Assembly (NCBI GenBank): GCA_040429635.1
Contig: CP158972.1
Coordinates: 2,800,001-2,864,000, forward strand
Direction of reading: 5' to 3'
From: Tamlana crocina
GTDB taxonomy: Bacteria > Bacteroidota > Bacteroidia > Flavobacteriales > Flavobacteriaceae
Length of the DNA stretch: 64,000 bases
In this document: one piece after another, positions 62,604-64,000 of the stretch
Position numbering within the stretch: the first letter of the stretch is position 1
Layout: each line of letters starts with the position of its first letter
Made by a program: the position numbers and the translations under genes
Notes under the pieces: generated by a model
Seen by the model: only the letters and a program-made list of their open reading frames with translations
Told to the model about the DNA's origin: nothing
Databases searched by the model: none

Positions 62604-63830
62604 ATGGGAAAAAAATATCATCTGTTTGAAGTCTTCGGCATTGAGTTGGAATATATGCTCGTTAACCGTTCCAATTTAAAAGTGACGCCAACCGTGGACG
62701 AGCTATTAACAGCCAAAAATGGCACATTGACTTCAGATGTTGAAAATGGCGACATCGCTTGGAGCAACGAACTGGTAGCCCATGTGGTGGAATTAAAAAC
62801 CAATGGCCCCACCAATAATCTTGATGGTCTGTCGGCGTTGTTCCATAAAAATGTTTTCGAAATCAATGAGCTTTTGGCCAAACAAAATGCCCAATTATTG
62901 CCCTCGGCGGCCCATCCTTTTATGGATCCACTCACCGAAACCCAACTTTGGAAACACAGTTACAGCGAGGTTTACGCACTTTACAACCGTATTTTCAACT
63001 GCAAAGGCCATGGTTGGAGCAACGTACAGAGCACCCACATTAACCTGCCTTTTTATGATGACGGGGAGTTTGAAAAACTGCATGCCGCTATTCGTATTAT
63101 TTTACCGCTTATTCCAGCTTTATGTGCCAGTTCCCCCATTTTGGAAGGCCAACAAACGGCTTTTAAAGATGCCCGATTGAACTATTACAAAACCAATCAA
63201 AAGGAAATTCCGGAAATGACGGGACTGGTAATACCAGAGCCTGTGTTTTCTAAAACCGATTACGAAAACACCATTTTCAACCCTATAAAAAAGGCTATCA
63301 AACCGTTCGACACCGACAATATTTTAGACCATTATTTTTTAAACTCTCGTGGTGCGATCGCTCGTTTTGACCGAAATGCGATTGAAATCCGGCTTATCGA
63401 TATTCAGGAATGTCCACAGGCAGATATCGCCATTTGTGTGTTTATCATTGAAATTTTAAAACTGTTGGTTTCGGAAAAATTGGTCGATTTAAACACGCAA
63501 AAGTCTTGGCAAAAAGAACCGCTTTTTGATATTTTAAATGCCTGTATTAAGGATAGCGAACAGGCCGTTATTTCGAATACAGATTATTTGGCACTCTTTA
63601 AAATTGAAAACGAAAGCACCGCACAGAATGTTTGGAAACAGCTTTACCAATTGGTAAAACCAAATGTTGACAACGGTAATCATCAGGCCATTGAAACCAT
63701 TTTGGAACAGGGTACTTTGTCCACCCGAATTTTAAAAGCTGTTGGAAACGATTTTTCGGAAAAGCACTTAAAAACCGTGTATTTTAAATTAGCGAAATGT
63801 TTACAGGACAATAAACTATTTGTGCCGTGA
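62604..63830 (+). CDS. Glutamate-cysteine ligase family (GCS2-like) carboxylate-amine ligase
   Basis: The 408-residue protein begins LFEVFGIELEYMLVNRSNLKV, the usual opening of the GCS2-type ligases, and has NDIDWSNELVAHVVELKTNGPT-type acidic motifs (near residues 50-75) plus STHINLPFYDDGEFEKLH for substrate binding. It should make an amide from ATP, a glutamate-like acid and an amine. True glutathione synthesis is not shown; Bacteroidota often lack it. Its stop codon overlaps the start of the amidohydrolase gene. Confidence 0.87.
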   Translation: MGKKYHLFEVFGIELEYMLVNRSNLKVTPTVDELLTAKNGTLTSDVENGDIAWSNELVAHVVELKTNGPTNNLDGLSALFHKNVFEINELLAKQNAQLLPSAAHPFMDPLTETQLWKHSYSEVYALYNRIFNCKGHGWSNVQSTHINLPFYDDGEFEKLHAAIRIILPLIPALCASSPILEGQQTAFKDARLNYYKTNQKEIPEMTGLVIPEPVFSKTDYENTIFNPIKKAIKPFDTDNILDHYFLNSRGAIARFDRNAIEIRLIDIQECPQADIAICVFIIEILKLLVSEKLVDLNTQKSWQKEPLFDILNACIKDSEQAVISNTDYLALFKIENESTAQNVWKQLYQLVKPNVDNGNHQAIETILEQGTLSTRILKAVGNDFSEKHLKTVYFKLAKCLQDNKLFVP

Positions 63831-64000
63831 AACTGGTATTGACTTGCGAACACGGCGGAAACCACATTCCTGAAGGTTTAAAGCCTTGTTTTAAAAACCA
63901 GGAATCTGTTTTAAACACGCACCGTGGTTATGACATTGGTGCACTCGATATGTTCCGTACGTTGCAACCTTTGGCCAATTATTCAAAATACTCGAAAACC
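63827..64000 (+). CDS. N-formylglutamate amidohydrolase-family protein, 3' end cut by window edge
   Basis: A GTG at 63827 overlaps the preceding TGA (GTGA, 4-bp overlap). The 58 visible residues begin KLVLTCEHGGNHIPEG, followed by NTHRGYDIGALDMFRTL. CEHGGNxIP and HRGxDxGA are signature motifs of the N-formylglutamate amidohydrolase family. Known members hydrolyse N-acylated amino acids. With the two ligases before it, it may remove a protecting or donor group in the same pathway. The rest lies outside the window. Confidence 0.85.
   Translation, partial: MKLVLTCEHGGNHIPEGLKPCFKNQESVLNTHRGYDIGALDMFRTLQPLANYSKYSKT

Overview
The window looks like the chromosome of a marine member of the Flavobacteriaceae (Bacteroidota). 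Three signs point there: type IX secretion (T9SS) sorting tails on secreted proteins, Bacteroidota-type promoters of the TAnnTTTG kind, and conserved housekeeping neighbours (folP/cdaA, tpiA/DoxX/DUF1599, dnaA with a small phosphatase gene). The locus at the left end resembles ulvan-utilisation loci known from Formosa-like algae-associated bacteria. The species cannot be named from the sequence alone.

1-16250: a polysaccharide-utilisation locus, all on the minus strand. A hybrid two-component regulator and a GntR regulator with a sugar-binding domain lie upstream. A tight operon follows: a tandem DUF1080 lipoprotein, two exported Gfo/Idh/MocA oxidoreductases, and a sulfatase fused to a GH78 alpha-L-rhamnosidase. 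After a terminator come a secreted BNR-4 (PL24/25-like) lyase and a DUF5060 lipoprotein cut by the window edge. Desulfation, rhamnoside cleavage and lyase activity fit ulvan. The oxidoreductase/DUF1080 trio fits oxidation-elimination through 3-keto-glycosides.

17011-29108: a tRNA-Arg, then a sulfur module. A Crp/Fnr regulator precedes two YeeE/YedE halves, a TauE/SafE exporter, a persulfide-dioxygenase-like MBL-rhodanese and a DUF2892 protein. Two matching GTAA-N6-TTAC palindromes mark its promoters. Next are clpS, prmA, a TPR histidine kinase with its LuxR-type partner, and two secreted surface proteins.

29268-41874: core genes for glycolysis (tpiA), folate (folP), cyclic di-AMP (cdaA), tRNA modification (truA) and termination (rho), with several conserved Bacteroidota genes of unknown role. 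Three arrays of 7-bp repeats sit directly in front of start codons here.

41983-45179: an arsenic operon (arsR, exported pseudo-phosphatase, DUF6428, arsenate-reductase-like phosphatase, acr3) with two near-identical operators. The exported protein looks like a catalytically dead paralogue of the reductase two genes downstream.

45232-59192: dnaA, a small tyrosine phosphatase, cell-wall and lysine genes, a Do-like protease and a GAPDH. Two genes here, a secreted sugar dehydrogenase and a DODA-type dioxygenase, are each broken by a one-base frameshift.

59216-64000: a MITE-like palindromic element, then an AT-rich two-gene segment bounded by 9-bp inverted repeats with an attC-like hairpin at its end. 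The window closes with the start of a translationally coupled operon of RimK-like ATP-grasp ligase, glutamate-cysteine-ligase-like enzyme and N-formylglutamate amidohydrolase, a candidate pathway for an undescribed peptide or amino-acid conjugate.
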